Below are positions 17,559-26,169 of a stretch of DNA of 41,672 nucleotides, in pieces. Position numbers and translations under genes: made by a program. Origin of the DNA: an uncultured Eubacteriales bacterium (GTDB lineage Bacteria > Bacillota > Clostridia > Christensenellales > UMGS416); contig UQLW01000028.1 of assembly GCA_900542005.1 (NCBI GenBank), positions 1-41,672 of the forward strand, written 5' to 3'. The stretch's first letter is position 1, and each line of letters opens with the position of its first letter. Below the pieces are notes generated by a model. The model was given only the letters and a program-made list of their open reading frames with translations, made no database searches and was not told the DNA's origin.

Positions 17559-20500
17559 ATGAAGCTAACCATATGGACGGGGCGGCCCGGCAGCGGAATG
17601 CGGGAGCGGGTATATCGCCAGGCAGCCCAGGCGATACGCCGGGGGCAGGAGGCGCTGATCCTGGTGCCGGAGCAGTTTACCCTGGAGGGGGAAAGCCTGC
17701 TGATCCGGGCACTGGAGCGTCCGGGGTTCCTGGGGCAGCCGGTGATGAGCCCCACCCGCCTGGCCCGGGAGGTATTTGAGCGGGACGGGCGCGCTCTGCC
17801 GGAGGCCATGGATGAGCGGGGACGGGCGATGGCGCTGCAGCGGGTAGCCGGGCAGATGGCCGGCCGGCTGCCGCTGCTGGGCCGCAGCGCCCGAAACGCC
17901 CGCTTTGCCGGCGAGCTTTCCCAGCTGATGGGCGATATGAAGCGGTTCGATATCACGCCCGAAGCCCTGCGGCAGGCGGGGCGCTGCGGCAGCGAGCTGC
18001 TGGCGCAGAAAAGCCGCGAGATAGCGGACCTCTACGAGGCCTTCCATGATTTCCTTTCCGGACAGGGCCTGTGGGACGGGGAGGACCGCTTCAACGGCCT
18101 GATCGAGGCCCTTCCCCAGGCTGCATGGCTGGCGGGAACGCAGGTATGGATCGACGGCTTTGACCAATATCCGCCCCAATGGATGCGCCTGATTGAAGCG
18201 CTGTGCCGCCGGGCGCTGGAGGTAACGGTGACGATTACCGCAGCCGGGCCGGGGGAAAAAGACGAGGATGCCTTCCTGACCGGGGCCATGGACCTGGCCC
18301 GCCTGACGGAGCGGGCGGAGCAATCCGGCATCCCGGTGCAGCATGAGCATCTTGACCGTCCGGCGCGGACAAGCCTGGAACGCCTTCCGCGGCAGATCTT
18401 CGCCTACCCGGGCGAGGACGTGCCCGACGATGGGCAGGTGCGGGTGATCGAGGCTGCCGACGGGGAAGCCCAGATCGAAGCCGCCGCCGCCGCGGCCGAT
18501 GCCCTGGTGCGCGGCGGCGCGCGGTTCCGGGATATCGTGATCGCCTGCGCGGATCTGGCCAGCCAGGGCCCGCGGGTGCGGCGTATCTTCCGGCGCAGCG
18601 GCCTGCCGGTGTTCCTGGATAACCGCATGGCCCTTCTGGAGCATCCGCTGGTGGGCCTGATGCTGTGCTGCCTGGAGGTGCCGGCCAAGGGCTGGCGGCG
18701 GGAGGACGTGCTGCGGGTGGTGAAAAATCCGCTGCTGGAGCTGAGCCAAAGCCAGCGGGAGGCCTTTGAGATCTATGCGGAAGCCTTTGACCTGAAGGGG
18801 CCAAGGCGTTTTGGCCAGCCCTTTACGCGGGCCTGCGGGGAGGTGGATCTGGAGGCGGCGGAGCAGGCACGGCTGATGCTGGCCGGCCCCCTGAGGAGGC
18901 TGCGGCGCAGCGGAACCACCGAGCAATGGGTGCGCTCCCTGGAGCAGCTGCTGGAGCAATGGAAGCTGGAGGAGGCGCTGGAGGAATACGCCGGACGCTG
19001 CGAGCGTCATGGCGACGGGGAGGCTGCGGCCCAATCCCGCCAGGCGCTGGAGGAAACGCGGACGCTGCTGGGGCAGCTGGCCTTCCTGCTGCCGGGCGAG
19101 GCGCTGTCGGCCGCCGAGCTGGAGCGGCTGCTGGAGGCGGGCTTTGGCGCCAGCCAGGTGGGCATCCTGCCGACCCGGGGGGATGCGGTGCTGGTTGGCG
19201 ACGTGGGACGGACCAAGGTGGCCGGCGTGCGCCATCTGATCCTGGTAGGCGCCCAGGAGGGAAAGCTGCCCATGCCCCACGGGGAGGGCGCGCTGTTCCA
19301 CGACCGGGATCTGGCGGCGCTCAACGACGCAGGGCTGCCCCTGGGCCGGGATGGCCGGGTACGCGGCGCCCAATCCAAGCTGGCCGTGATCGATGCCTTG
19401 TCCCGGGCCAGCGAAAGCCTGACGGTGCTGTATGCCCGCACCGATGAAAGCGGGACGGCGCTGAACCCTTCGCCGGTGGTGCTGCGGATCTGCCGGCTGA
19501 TGAGGCTGGAGGCGGAGCCGGCGTCCCCCTGGGCGGCCCGCAGCCTGGCGGCGCTGAAGCCGGTAGCCGCCCGGGCGCTGGGTCAGCTGGCCCTGGGCCG
19601 CCAGGCGGCCGGCCCCTGGCGGCCGGCGCTGGCTTCCATCCGGGCCGTACCCCAGGAGAGGCCGTGGGTGGAACGGCTGCTGGGCGGGCGGACGGAGGAG
19701 CCGGTTGGCGAGATGGAGGTGCGCAGCCTGTCCGTCTCACGGCTGGAGGAATATGCCCGCTGCCCCATGGCGTGGTTTATCCGTTACGGACTGAACCCGG
19801 CCCAGTGGCCCCGGTTTACCGCCGACCCTCAGACCATCGGCTCCTTTACCCATGAGGCGATGGCCCTGCTGGGACGGCAGCCCGGCGCCCTTGACAGCGA
19901 GGAGGCGGCGGAGGCCGCCATGACGCAGATCACCCAGAGCCTGAAGGAGAAATGGTTTGCCTCCACGCTGGAGGATACCGCTATGGGCGATTACCTGTTT
20001 GACCTTATGCATCAGGTATGCTGCAGGACGGCCCGGGCCGCGGCCCGGCAAATTGCCGGCGGCAGCTTTAAGCCGGCGGCCCTGGAGCTGGCCCTGCCCC
20101 GCGAGGCGGCCATCCCCCTGGCGGGCGGCGGGGAGCTGCAGCTGACGGGCATCATTGACCGCGTGGATGAGGCGGGCCATGGCTGGCTGCGGGTGATGGA
20201 TTATAAGACCGGGAAAAAAGCCCTGAAGCCCGAGGGCGTGCTGGACGGCACCCAGCTTCAGCTGTGGCTTTATCTTCAGGCGCTTTTGGAGCAGGACGGC
20301 AGCCGCCGCCCGGCCGGGCTGTATTATTCGCCGGCCCGGGATGAGCTGTCCCAGGAGGATCCCCTGCTGGACGACCGCCCCCAGGGCATTACCGTGGACG
20401 ATCCGGAGGTGGCCGAGGCCTCCGATCCCGCAGCCGCGCCTGGGGAGGAATCAAGGATCATCGGCTTTAAGCGCAACAAGGACGGATCCGTTGCCGGAGG

Positions 20501-20747
20501 CTGGTCGGAGCGGGATGTACGGACCCTGTGCCGCCTGGCGGCCGAGACGGCGGCCCGGCTGGGCGAGGCCATGTGCCGCGGCGAAATCGAGCCGCGGCCT
20601 GCGGCGCAGGCCTGCGAATACTGCCCCTACAGCGCCTTCTGCCAGCGGCAGATCGACCCGCCCGCCCCGGCGCCCAAGCCGGGGAGAAGCGCATTGCGCG
20701 CCGCCCTGGAGGGCAGAGAGGAGGATGAACATGCCCAAATGGACTGA
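17559..20747 (+). CDS. addB: ATP-dependent nuclease subunit B
   Basis: A 1062-residue subunit of the AddAB helicase-nuclease, which resects double-strand breaks and loads RecA. It has a UvrD-like but helicase-inactive N-terminal fold and a C-terminal RecB-type nuclease. The catalytic MDYKTG has Asp881-Lys883. The iron-sulfur cluster ligands are all present: Cys735 and Cys1019, Cys1022, Cys1028, the same C...CxxCx5C arrangement as in Bacillus AddB. The start is ATG 17559 after GGGGAGGAG rather than the longer reading from 17466. Its P-loop reads GRPGSGMRE (8-16), so the Walker A lysine is replaced by Met14 and the next Thr/Ser by Arg. The end overlaps addA by 17 bases. Confidence 0.95.
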   Translation: MKLTIWTGRPGSGMRERVYRQAAQAIRRGQEALILVPEQFTLEGESLLIRALERPGFLGQPVMSPTRLAREVFERDGRALPEAMDERGRAMALQRVAGQMAGRLPLLGRSARNARFAGELSQLMGDMKRFDITPEALRQAGRCGSELLAQKSREIADLYEAFHDFLSGQGLWDGEDRFNGLIEALPQAAWLAGTQVWIDGFDQYPPQWMRLIEALCRRALEVTVTITAAGPGEKDEDAFLTGAMDLARLTERAEQSGIPVQHEHLDRPARTSLERLPRQIFAYPGEDVPDDGQVRVIEAADGEAQIEAAAAAADALVRGGARFRDIVIACADLASQGPRVRRIFRRSGLPVFLDNRMALLEHPLVGLMLCCLEVPAKGWRREDVLRVVKNPLLELSQSQREAFEIYAEAFDLKGPRRFGQPFTRACGEVDLEAAEQARLMLAGPLRRLRRSGTTEQWVRSLEQLLEQWKLEEALEEYAGRCERHGDGEAAAQSRQALEETRTLLGQLAFLLPGEALSAAELERLLEAGFGASQVGILPTRGDAVLVGDVGRTKVAGVRHLILVGAQEGKLPMPHGEGALFHDRDLAALNDAGLPLGRDGRVRGAQSKLAVIDALSRASESLTVLYARTDESGTALNPSPVVLRICRLMRLEAEPASPWAARSLAALKPVAARALGQLALGRQAAGPWRPALASIRAVPQERPWVERLLGGRTEEPVGEMEVRSLSVSRLEEYARCPMAWFIRYGLNPAQWPRFTADPQTIGSFTHEAMALLGRQPGALDSEEAAEAAMTQITQSLKEKWFASTLEDTAMGDYLFDLMHQVCCRTARAAARQIAGGSFKPAALELALPREAAIPLAGGGELQLTGIIDRVDEAGHGWLRVMDYKTGKKALKPEGVLDGTQLQLWLYLQALLEQDGSRRPAGLYYSPARDELSQEDPLLDDRPQGITVDDPEVAEASDPAAAPGEESRIIGFKRNKDGSVAGGWSERDVRTLCRLAAETAARLGEAMCRGEIEPRPAAQACEYCPYSAFCQRQIDPPAPAPKPGRSALRAALEGREEDEHAQMD

Positions 20748-23700
20748 GCAGCAGCAGGCGGTGATCGATACCCGGGGCATGTCGCAGATGGTATCGGCAG
20801 CCGCAGGCAGCGGCAAGACGGCGGTCATGACCGAGCATGTAATCCGTCTGGTGGAGGAGGGCGTGGATATCGCCTCGATGGCGGTTGTCACCTTTACGCA
20901 GGCTGCCGCCGGGGAGATGCGCCAGCGCATCAGCGACCGGCTGGAGGCCGCTCTGGACAAGAATCCCCGGCTGCGAAGTCAGCTGGAGCGGCTGGACGAC
21001 GCCTGGATCAGCACCTTCCACGCCCTGTGCACAAGGATTATAACCCGGTATGGCGCGGTGGCGCAGCTGCCGCCGGGCCTGACTGCGGCCAGCGAGGAGG
21101 AGCAGGCCCTGCTGTGGCAGGACGCCCTGGAGGAGGCCATGGAGGCCGCCTTTTCCGCCGGGGACCCGGGCCTTTCCCTGCTGGCCCGGGGCTGGGGCGG
21201 CCGTGACGGGCGCGGGCTGGCCCAGCCGGTCCGCCAGCTGTATGACTATGTCATGGCGCGGCCCCAGGGGCTTGCGCTGCTGCCGAAGATGGCGGAGGCC
21301 TATGCCCAGCAGGCGGCGGATCCCTCGCACAGCCTGTGGCAGCGGGCTGTGGATGAAGAAGGGGACAGGCTTCTGGCAGCCTGCCGGAGCCTGCTGGCCC
21401 AGGCGCTGGCGCTTTGCCGCCAGCCCGGCGGGCCGGCTGGCTATGAGAAGAGCCTGCGGGACGATCTGACCGCTTTGGATGAAAGGCGGCGCTTTCAGCC
21501 CCTGCGGGGCAAGCGAAAGAGCGACGACCCCGAGCTGACCCGCCAGGCCAAGGCCCTGCGGGACCGGGCCAAGGCGCTCTATGAGAAGCGGGTGCTGCCC
21601 CTTGATGAGATCAACAGGGCGGATATGGACACGATGACCCCGGCGGTGCAGGCACTGGCGGCGCTGACGGAGGATACGGCCCGGCGCTACGCCCTTCTCA
21701 AGGAGGAGCGGGGCGTGATGGACTTTTCCGATATGGAGCACTTCGCCCTGCGGGCGCTGGAGCAGCAGGACGTGGCCAGCGAGCTGCGGGAGAGCTTCTC
21801 CATGGTGCTGGTGGACGAATATCAGGATACAAACCAGGTACAGGAAGCGATCCTAAGCCGGATCAGCCGCCCCGATAATCTTTTTACCGTTGGAGACGTG
21901 AAGCAGGCCATCTATGGCTTCCGGCAGGCGGAGCCGGGGCTGTTTCTGGCCCGCTGCGCCCTGCCGGAGGACGCCTCCCGGCGCATGACGCGCCTGTCCC
22001 ACAACTTTCGCTCTGCGCCCGGGGTGGTGGATTTTGTCAATACCGTATTCGGCAGCCTGATGACCCGGGAGCGTGGGGGCGTGGACTATACGGAGGCGGA
22101 GCAGCTGCGCTGCCGGGCGCCCCGGCCGGAGGAAGAGGAGCCCGGGCCCCAGGTGGAGCTGCTGCTGGTGGGGCCTGGGGAGGAGGATGAGGACGAGCCG
22201 CTGGCCGAAATGAGCCGTATCGAGCAGCAGGCCATGGCCGCAGCCGAGCTGATCCAGAGGCGGATGGGGCAGCCGGTCTATGACGGGAAGCTCGGCGGCT
22301 ACCGTACCTGCCGGTGGAGCGATTTCGCCATCCTGATGCGCTCGCGCCAGGGCAAAACCGCGCCGGTGGCCCAGGTGCTGGAGCAGCAGGGGATTCCCGC
22401 CTATGCGCTGGGCGGAGGCGGCTGGAGCCAGCAGCTGGAGGTGGAGCAGACAATCTGCCTGCTGCGGCTCTTGGACAACCGCCACCGCGACCTGGAGCTG
22501 ATGTGCGTGATGCGTTCGGCCTTCGGCGGCTTTTCCCTGCGGGAGCTGTGGACGATCCGCAGGGCCCACCCCATGGGCAGCTATGAAGCGGCGGCGGAGG
22601 ATATGGCCTGCCAGGAGGGCGCGTTGGCAAGAAAGACCCGGGAATTCCTGGCAAGGCTGGAGGCATGGCGGGAGGATGCCCGGGTGCTGGCGGTCCCGGA
22701 GCTGATCTGGAAGGTGCTGGATGAGAGCGGCTATTATGACCTGCTGGGCGCGCTGCCCGGCGGGGATGTGCGCCAGGGTAACCTGAGGCTGCTGATGGAT
22801 AAGGCCCGGGCCCTGGCCGGCACGCGCAGCCGGGGGCTTTACGGGCTGCTGCGCCACCTGGAGCGCATGGCCCAGGGGCAAGGCGACGGCAGCCTGGCCA
22901 TTACGCTGCCGGAGAACGCCGACGTGGTGCGGGTAACCACGATCCACGCCTCCAAGGGGCTGGAATATCCGGTGGTGATCCTGATGGACCTGGATAAGGC
23001 TATGAACAACCAGGGGCGCAATACCGACCGCATTCAGATGGACGAGGCCATGGGCTTTGGCATGAAGGCCCTGCTGCTGGACCAGCGGCGTTGGCACGAT
23101 ACGCTCTCCCGGGCGGCGATGGCGATGGCCTCCCGGCAGCGGGAAATATCAGAGGAGGTGCGGGTGCTCTATGTGGCGCTGACCCGCGCAAGGGAGTCGC
23201 TGGTGCTGATCGGATCGGCCAAAGGGCTGGACCGCAGGCTGAAGGGCTGGGCCCTTCCCCTGGAGGCGGCGCTGGAGGCAGGCGAGGGCTGTTACCTGAA
23301 TTGGCTTGGCCCAATCCTGCTGCGGTGCCCCGGCGCGGAGGCGCTGCGGGCGCAGGCGGGCCTGGGGCCGGATGCGGAATTCACCTGCCCTGTGCGAGTG
23401 ACGCTGGTGGAAGCCCCCAGGCCAAAGCGGCTGGCGCTGCCGCCCCTGGGGGAGCTGGGGGAGCCTGACGCGGAGCGGATGGCTGATTTTGCCTGGCATT
23501 ATCCCTACCGCACCGGCCTTCCCGCCAAAATTGCCGCTACAGACCGGGTGAAGCCGGCGGATCAGGTCTTGACCCGCCCCGGGCCCTCCGGGCGCTTTAC
23601 CGCCGCCCAGCGGGGCACCTTTACCCATCAGGTGCTGGAGCGGCTGGAGGACGACCCGGCCGGGACGGCGCGCCGCCTGGCCCAGCAGGGGCTGATCCCT

Positions 23701-24105
23701 GCGGAATCGCTGGAGGAGATCCATTACCAATGGCTGGAGGACTGGCTCCGCCACCCCCTATGGGCGCGGGCCCGGGCCTCTGGCAAGATGGCGCGGGAGC
23801 TGCCCTTCAACCTTCAGCTGAGCGCGCTGGAAGCCCTGGGGGAGGCGGAGGGTGACCCGGTCATGGTGCAGGGCGTCATTGACCTGGCCTTTTTAGAGGG
23901 CGGCCAGTGGGTTCTGGTGGACTATAAGACAGGAGACGTACTGCCGGGCATGGAACAGGCCTACCTTGCCCATTATGCGCCGCAGCTTGAGCTCTACCGG
24001 CTGGCGCTGGAGCGGCTGACAGGCCGGCCGGTACGGGAAGCGGGGCTGTATATCCTGCCACGGGCCCTTTATTTACCTTTAGGAGGCGAAGATGCAAGCA
24101 TGTGA
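20731..24105 (+). CDS. addA: ATP-dependent helicase/nuclease subunit A
   Basis: The 1124-residue motor and nuclease subunit of AddAB. Visible in order are the Q motif WTEQQQAVID, Walker A SAAAGSGKT (22-30), the UvrD motif II VLVDEYQDTN, GDVKQAIYGFRQAEP, VTTIHASKGLEYPVVIL and VLYVALTRARESL, and a C-terminal RecB-like nuclease with LVDYKTG (Asp1064, Lys1066). The start is the ATG at 20731: the ribosome site GAGGAGG is 7 bases before it, whereas the ATG at 20725 is too close. It lies inside the end of addB, so translation is coupled. The 3' end overlaps the GNAT gene by 14 bases. Confidence 0.96.
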   Translation: MPKWTEQQQAVIDTRGMSQMVSAAAGSGKTAVMTEHVIRLVEEGVDIASMAVVTFTQAAAGEMRQRISDRLEAALDKNPRLRSQLERLDDAWISTFHALCTRIITRYGAVAQLPPGLTAASEEEQALLWQDALEEAMEAAFSAGDPGLSLLARGWGGRDGRGLAQPVRQLYDYVMARPQGLALLPKMAEAYAQQAADPSHSLWQRAVDEEGDRLLAACRSLLAQALALCRQPGGPAGYEKSLRDDLTALDERRRFQPLRGKRKSDDPELTRQAKALRDRAKALYEKRVLPLDEINRADMDTMTPAVQALAALTEDTARRYALLKEERGVMDFSDMEHFALRALEQQDVASELRESFSMVLVDEYQDTNQVQEAILSRISRPDNLFTVGDVKQAIYGFRQAEPGLFLARCALPEDASRRMTRLSHNFRSAPGVVDFVNTVFGSLMTRERGGVDYTEAEQLRCRAPRPEEEEPGPQVELLLVGPGEEDEDEPLAEMSRIEQQAMAAAELIQRRMGQPVYDGKLGGYRTCRWSDFAILMRSRQGKTAPVAQVLEQQGIPAYALGGGGWSQQLEVEQTICLLRLLDNRHRDLELMCVMRSAFGGFSLRELWTIRRAHPMGSYEAAAEDMACQEGALARKTREFLARLEAWREDARVLAVPELIWKVLDESGYYDLLGALPGGDVRQGNLRLLMDKARALAGTRSRGLYGLLRHLERMAQGQGDGSLAITLPENADVVRVTTIHASKGLEYPVVILMDLDKAMNNQGRNTDRIQMDEAMGFGMKALLLDQRRWHDTLSRAAMAMASRQREISEEVRVLYVALTRARESLVLIGSAKGLDRRLKGWALPLEAALEAGEGCYLNWLGPILLRCPGAEALRAQAGLGPDAEFTCPVRVTLVEAPRPKRLALPPLGELGEPDAERMADFAWHYPYRTGLPAKIAATDRVKPADQVLTRPGPSGRFTAAQRGTFTHQVLERLEDDPAGTARRLAQQGLIPAESLEEIHYQWLEDWLRHPLWARARASGKMARELPFNLQLSALEALGEAEGDPVMVQGVIDLAFLEGGQWVLVDYKTGDVLPGMEQAYLAHYAPQLELYRLALERLTGRPVREAGLYILPRALYLPLGGEDASM

Positions 24106-24766
24106 TCAGATCCTTTATTTCCTGGGCTGGCCCTGGGGGCAGCGCATCGGTGTGCGGACGGACGATGAGCTATCGGAGGATTATCCGGCGCTGCTGGTGC
24201 GGGGGCAGGGCGCCTGCATGGTTTCCCTGGCGCCGGAGCTGGAGGAGGCCGCCGCACCGGTGGCGGAGTGGCTGACCCCTGAAACCTGCGGCGCAGAGCT
24301 GGCGGCCTTCTTATTCGATCAGGAGGCGCCGCTGGCCCTGGAAACGGCCTGGTTCCTGATCCCGGGGCCGGAAGGCGTCCGGCCGGCGCCAGCCCGGGGC
24401 CGGGTCTGCTTTGACCCGCCGGCCGCCGATGTGCGCGCCTTTGCCGCCGCCGTGCCCGAACCGGATTGGCTGCGCGGCGGCGTGGCGCCCTATGCGCGCG
24501 CCTGCGCGGTATATGACGGCGGGGAGCTGGCGGCGCTGGCCGGCGGGCGGCTGCTGGGCGGCGTGCTGGATCTGAGCTTCGTTACCCATCCTGACTTCCG
24601 GGGCCGGGGATTTGGCACGGCGGCCCTTTCCGCCATGATCGCGGCCTACCCCAAGGCGCTGCCCCTCTGGAGGGCCGAAGCGGGCAATAAGGCCTCCAGG
24701 GAGGCGGCCCGCCGGATGGGATTCTGTGAGTATTTGCTTCAAGAAGGTATTATATTTCAAGGCTAA
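24092..24766 (+). CDS. GNAT-family N-acetyltransferase
   Basis: A 224-residue protein with a C-terminal GNAT fold. LDLSFVTHPDFRGRGFGTAALSAMI (about 160-184) is the acetyl-CoA binding motif A with the R/Q-x-x-G-x-G/A pyrophosphate loop (RGRGFG), and EAGNKASREAARRMGF is motif B. The N-terminal 120 residues are a divergent domain. AGGAGG lies 6 bases before the ATG and inside addA, so it belongs to the addBA operon. Substrate unknown. There is no known need for an acetyltransferase in AddAB function; the link may be only transcriptional. Confidence 0.85.
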   Translation: MQACDQILYFLGWPWGQRIGVRTDDELSEDYPALLVRGQGACMVSLAPELEEAAAPVAEWLTPETCGAELAAFLFDQEAPLALETAWFLIPGPEGVRPAPARGRVCFDPPAADVRAFAAAVPEPDWLRGGVAPYARACAVYDGGELAALAGGRLLGGVLDLSFVTHPDFRGRGFGTAALSAMIAAYPKALPLWRAEAGNKASREAARRMGFCEYLLQEGIIFQG

Positions 24767-24799
24767 CCTGAAACAATTGAAGAAAAATATTAAAAAATG

Positions 24800-24834
24800 A
24801 AAAAGAGATATTGACATATGCAATATCTCTTTTT
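24800..24834. promoter_or_regulatory. Perfect inverted repeat, operator or terminator candidate
   Basis: AAAAAGAGATATTG (24800-24813) and CAATATCTCTTTTT (24821-24834) form a perfect 14-bp inverted repeat with a 7-base loop. It could end the addBA-GNAT transcript, since the right arm finishes in a T-run. It also overlaps the -35 element and spacer of the following promoter, so it is equally placed to be an operator, for example for the DUF2089 regulator in the same operon. Confidence 0.75.
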
Positions 24835-24839
24835 ATAAT
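24811..24839 (+). promoter_or_regulatory. Full-consensus sigma-A promoter of the tetrad-repeat operon
   Basis: TTGACA (24811-24816) and TATAAT (24834-24839) with a 17-base spacer, both exact consensus. Transcription should start near 24846, giving a leader of about 25 bases. It is the strongest promoter in the window, and its -35 and spacer sit within the 14-bp inverted repeat. Confidence 0.92.
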
Positions 24840-24871
24840 GGGGGCATACCAAGCAAGAGGAGGACGCAGCC

Positions 24872-25753
24872 ATGACACTGGAGGAGATTCTCAAAGCGGT
24901 ACAGGAGGGGCATATGCCGCCGGAGGAGGCCAGCCGGCTGATCAGCCGGCTGCGGGGTGCGGACGGCCAAGAGGGGGCAGCGCAGCGGGAAGCGGCGGAT
25001 GACGGGCAGCAAACCTATGTGGGGAACATTGGCGGCGACCTGCCGCAGGGGGTGCGGGGCATTCTGCGCGGACATGTCGGCGGCGACGTTTGCGGTGATA
25101 TTGCCGGCAGCATGGTGGGCAATGTCGGCGGCGACGTGCGGGGCGCCATCCTGGGCAGCCTGCAGGGCAGCGTGGGCGGCGACGTAAAGGGCCCCATTCA
25201 GGGGACGGTCAAGGGAAATGTCGGCGGCGACGTGAAGGGCGGCCTGAGCGGCGCCATGACCGGAAGCATCGGCGGCGACCTGGCCGGCGACCTCCGGGGC
25301 CGCTTGAACGGCAATGTGGGGGGCGATATCCATGGCGGCGTCTACCCCGTCGGGCCGGAGCCTGCGCTCAAGGGCAGCGTGGGCGGCGATATTCACGGCC
25401 CGGTAGAGGGGTTGATTGCCGGAAACGTGGGCGGGCGCCTGCGGCAGGGCATTACCGGACAGATAACCGGGGCGGTGGGCGCGGTGACCGGCGAGCTCAA
25501 GGGCGAGACCGGCGAGGTCAGCACCCGTATCAAAGGCTGTGTGAGCGGCACGGTACATGGGCCGGTGGGCAAGCGTATCGGCTTGGTCCAGCGCCGTATC
25601 GACCCGGTGGTGATTGACGGCGATGTGACCGGACGGATCGAGGGCGACGTATACGGCGATATCCGGGGCGCGGTCAGCGGCGTGATTACAGGCCGGGTGC
25701 ACGGCAGGATCAGCGGACCGGTTACCGGATCGGTAAGGGATTACCAGAAATAA
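24872..25753 (+). CDS. Glycine tetrad-repeat solenoid protein, short form
   Basis: A 293-residue protein of no family that I can name. Residues 2-27 form a short helical hairpin (LEEILKAVQEG then PPEEASRLI), like the SHOCT-like domain found with DUF2089 and YvlB proteins. Residues 28-48 are a linker. From 51 to 158 every fourth residue is Gly and every third position of the tetrad is Val, Ile or Leu (pattern G-x-[VIL]-x, about 27 tetrads with one slip at Gln59). The motif G-x-[VI]-G-G-D recurs at 51, 67, 83, 99, 115, 131 and 147, exactly 16 residues apart, and again at 168 and 184 after a short insertion. A more irregular repeat continues to about 287. No signal peptide, membrane helix or coiled coil. 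A cytoplasmic beta-solenoid, bactofilin-like in spirit, is inferred. Confidence 0.8.
   Translation: MTLEEILKAVQEGHMPPEEASRLISRLRGADGQEGAAQREAADDGQQTYVGNIGGDLPQGVRGILRGHVGGDVCGDIAGSMVGNVGGDVRGAILGSLQGSVGGDVKGPIQGTVKGNVGGDVKGGLSGAMTGSIGGDLAGDLRGRLNGNVGGDIHGGVYPVGPEPALKGSVGGDIHGPVEGLIAGNVGGRLRQGITGQITGAVGAVTGELKGETGEVSTRIKGCVSGTVHGPVGKRIGLVQRRIDPVVIDGDVTGRIEGDVYGDIRGAVSGVITGRVHGRISGPVTGSVRDYQK
25022..25732 (+). repeat. 48-bp periodic coding repeat of the short solenoid protein
   Basis: The DNA repeats with a 12-base sub-period (one G-x-V-x tetrad) and a 48-base super-period (16 residues), marked by recurring GGCGGCGACGT-like blocks. The copies differ at many bases, so it is an old, selected protein repeat and not a fresh tandem duplication. 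Confidence 0.8.
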
Positions 25754-25782
25754 GCGGAAAAACCAGATAAGGAGGAAGAAAA

Positions 25783-26154
25783 ATGGAACAGGATAAGATG
25801 TATCCGGCGCCCAGCACCTGCCCGGTGTGCGGCAGCAACCTTCAGATTACCCAGCTGTGCTGCGCGCGGTGCCATACGCGGCTGGAGGGGAACTTCTACC
25901 CCGGCCCGCTGGGCAAGCTGAACGCGGAACAATGCCGGTTTGTGGAGGTATTCCTGGCCACCCGGGGCAACCTGCGGGAGGCGGGCAAAATCCTGGGGCT
26001 CTCCTATCCCACCATGCGGCTGCGATTGGACGATATCCTGGCGGTGATGGGCGTGAGCGCCCCGCAGCCGACGCCGCAGACCGTGCTGGAGCAGCTGCAG
26101 AAGGGCGAGCTGACGCTGGAAGAGGCGATGGCCCATTTTTCACAGGAACAATAG
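25783..26154 (+). CDS. DUF2089-family zinc-ribbon helix-turn-helix protein
   Basis: A 123-residue protein of the DUF2089 family. The N-terminal zinc ribbon has Cys13-x2-Cys16 and Cys27-x2-Cys30. A helix-turn-helix follows (about 53-89, FVEVFLATRGNLREAGKILG and a recognition helix SYPTMRLRLDDI), the hallmark of this family and a likely DNA-binding domain. The last 25 residues (VLEQLQKGELTLEEAMAHF, 101-119) are a helical hairpin closely like the N-termini of both flanking repeat proteins. GGAGGAAG precedes the ATG. It lies 29 bases after one repeat gene and 15 before the other, clearly one operon. A regulator that senses or binds the repeat proteins through the shared hairpin is inferred. Confidence 0.9.
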   Translation: MEQDKMYPAPSTCPVCGSNLQITQLCCARCHTRLEGNFYPGPLGKLNAEQCRFVEVFLATRGNLREAGKILGLSYPTMRLRLDDILAVMGVSAPQPTPQTVLEQLQKGELTLEEAMAHFSQEQ

Positions 26155-26169
26155 GAAAGGGGAAAGAGG

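Noticed and set aside
17565..19373. Long minus-strand frame of 602 codons within addB
   Set aside because: Antisense shadow of addB; no ribosome site or recognisable domain.
24833..25702. Minus-strand frame of 289 codons across the short repeat gene
   Set aside because: The same mirror effect; it has no ribosome site and no independent domain.
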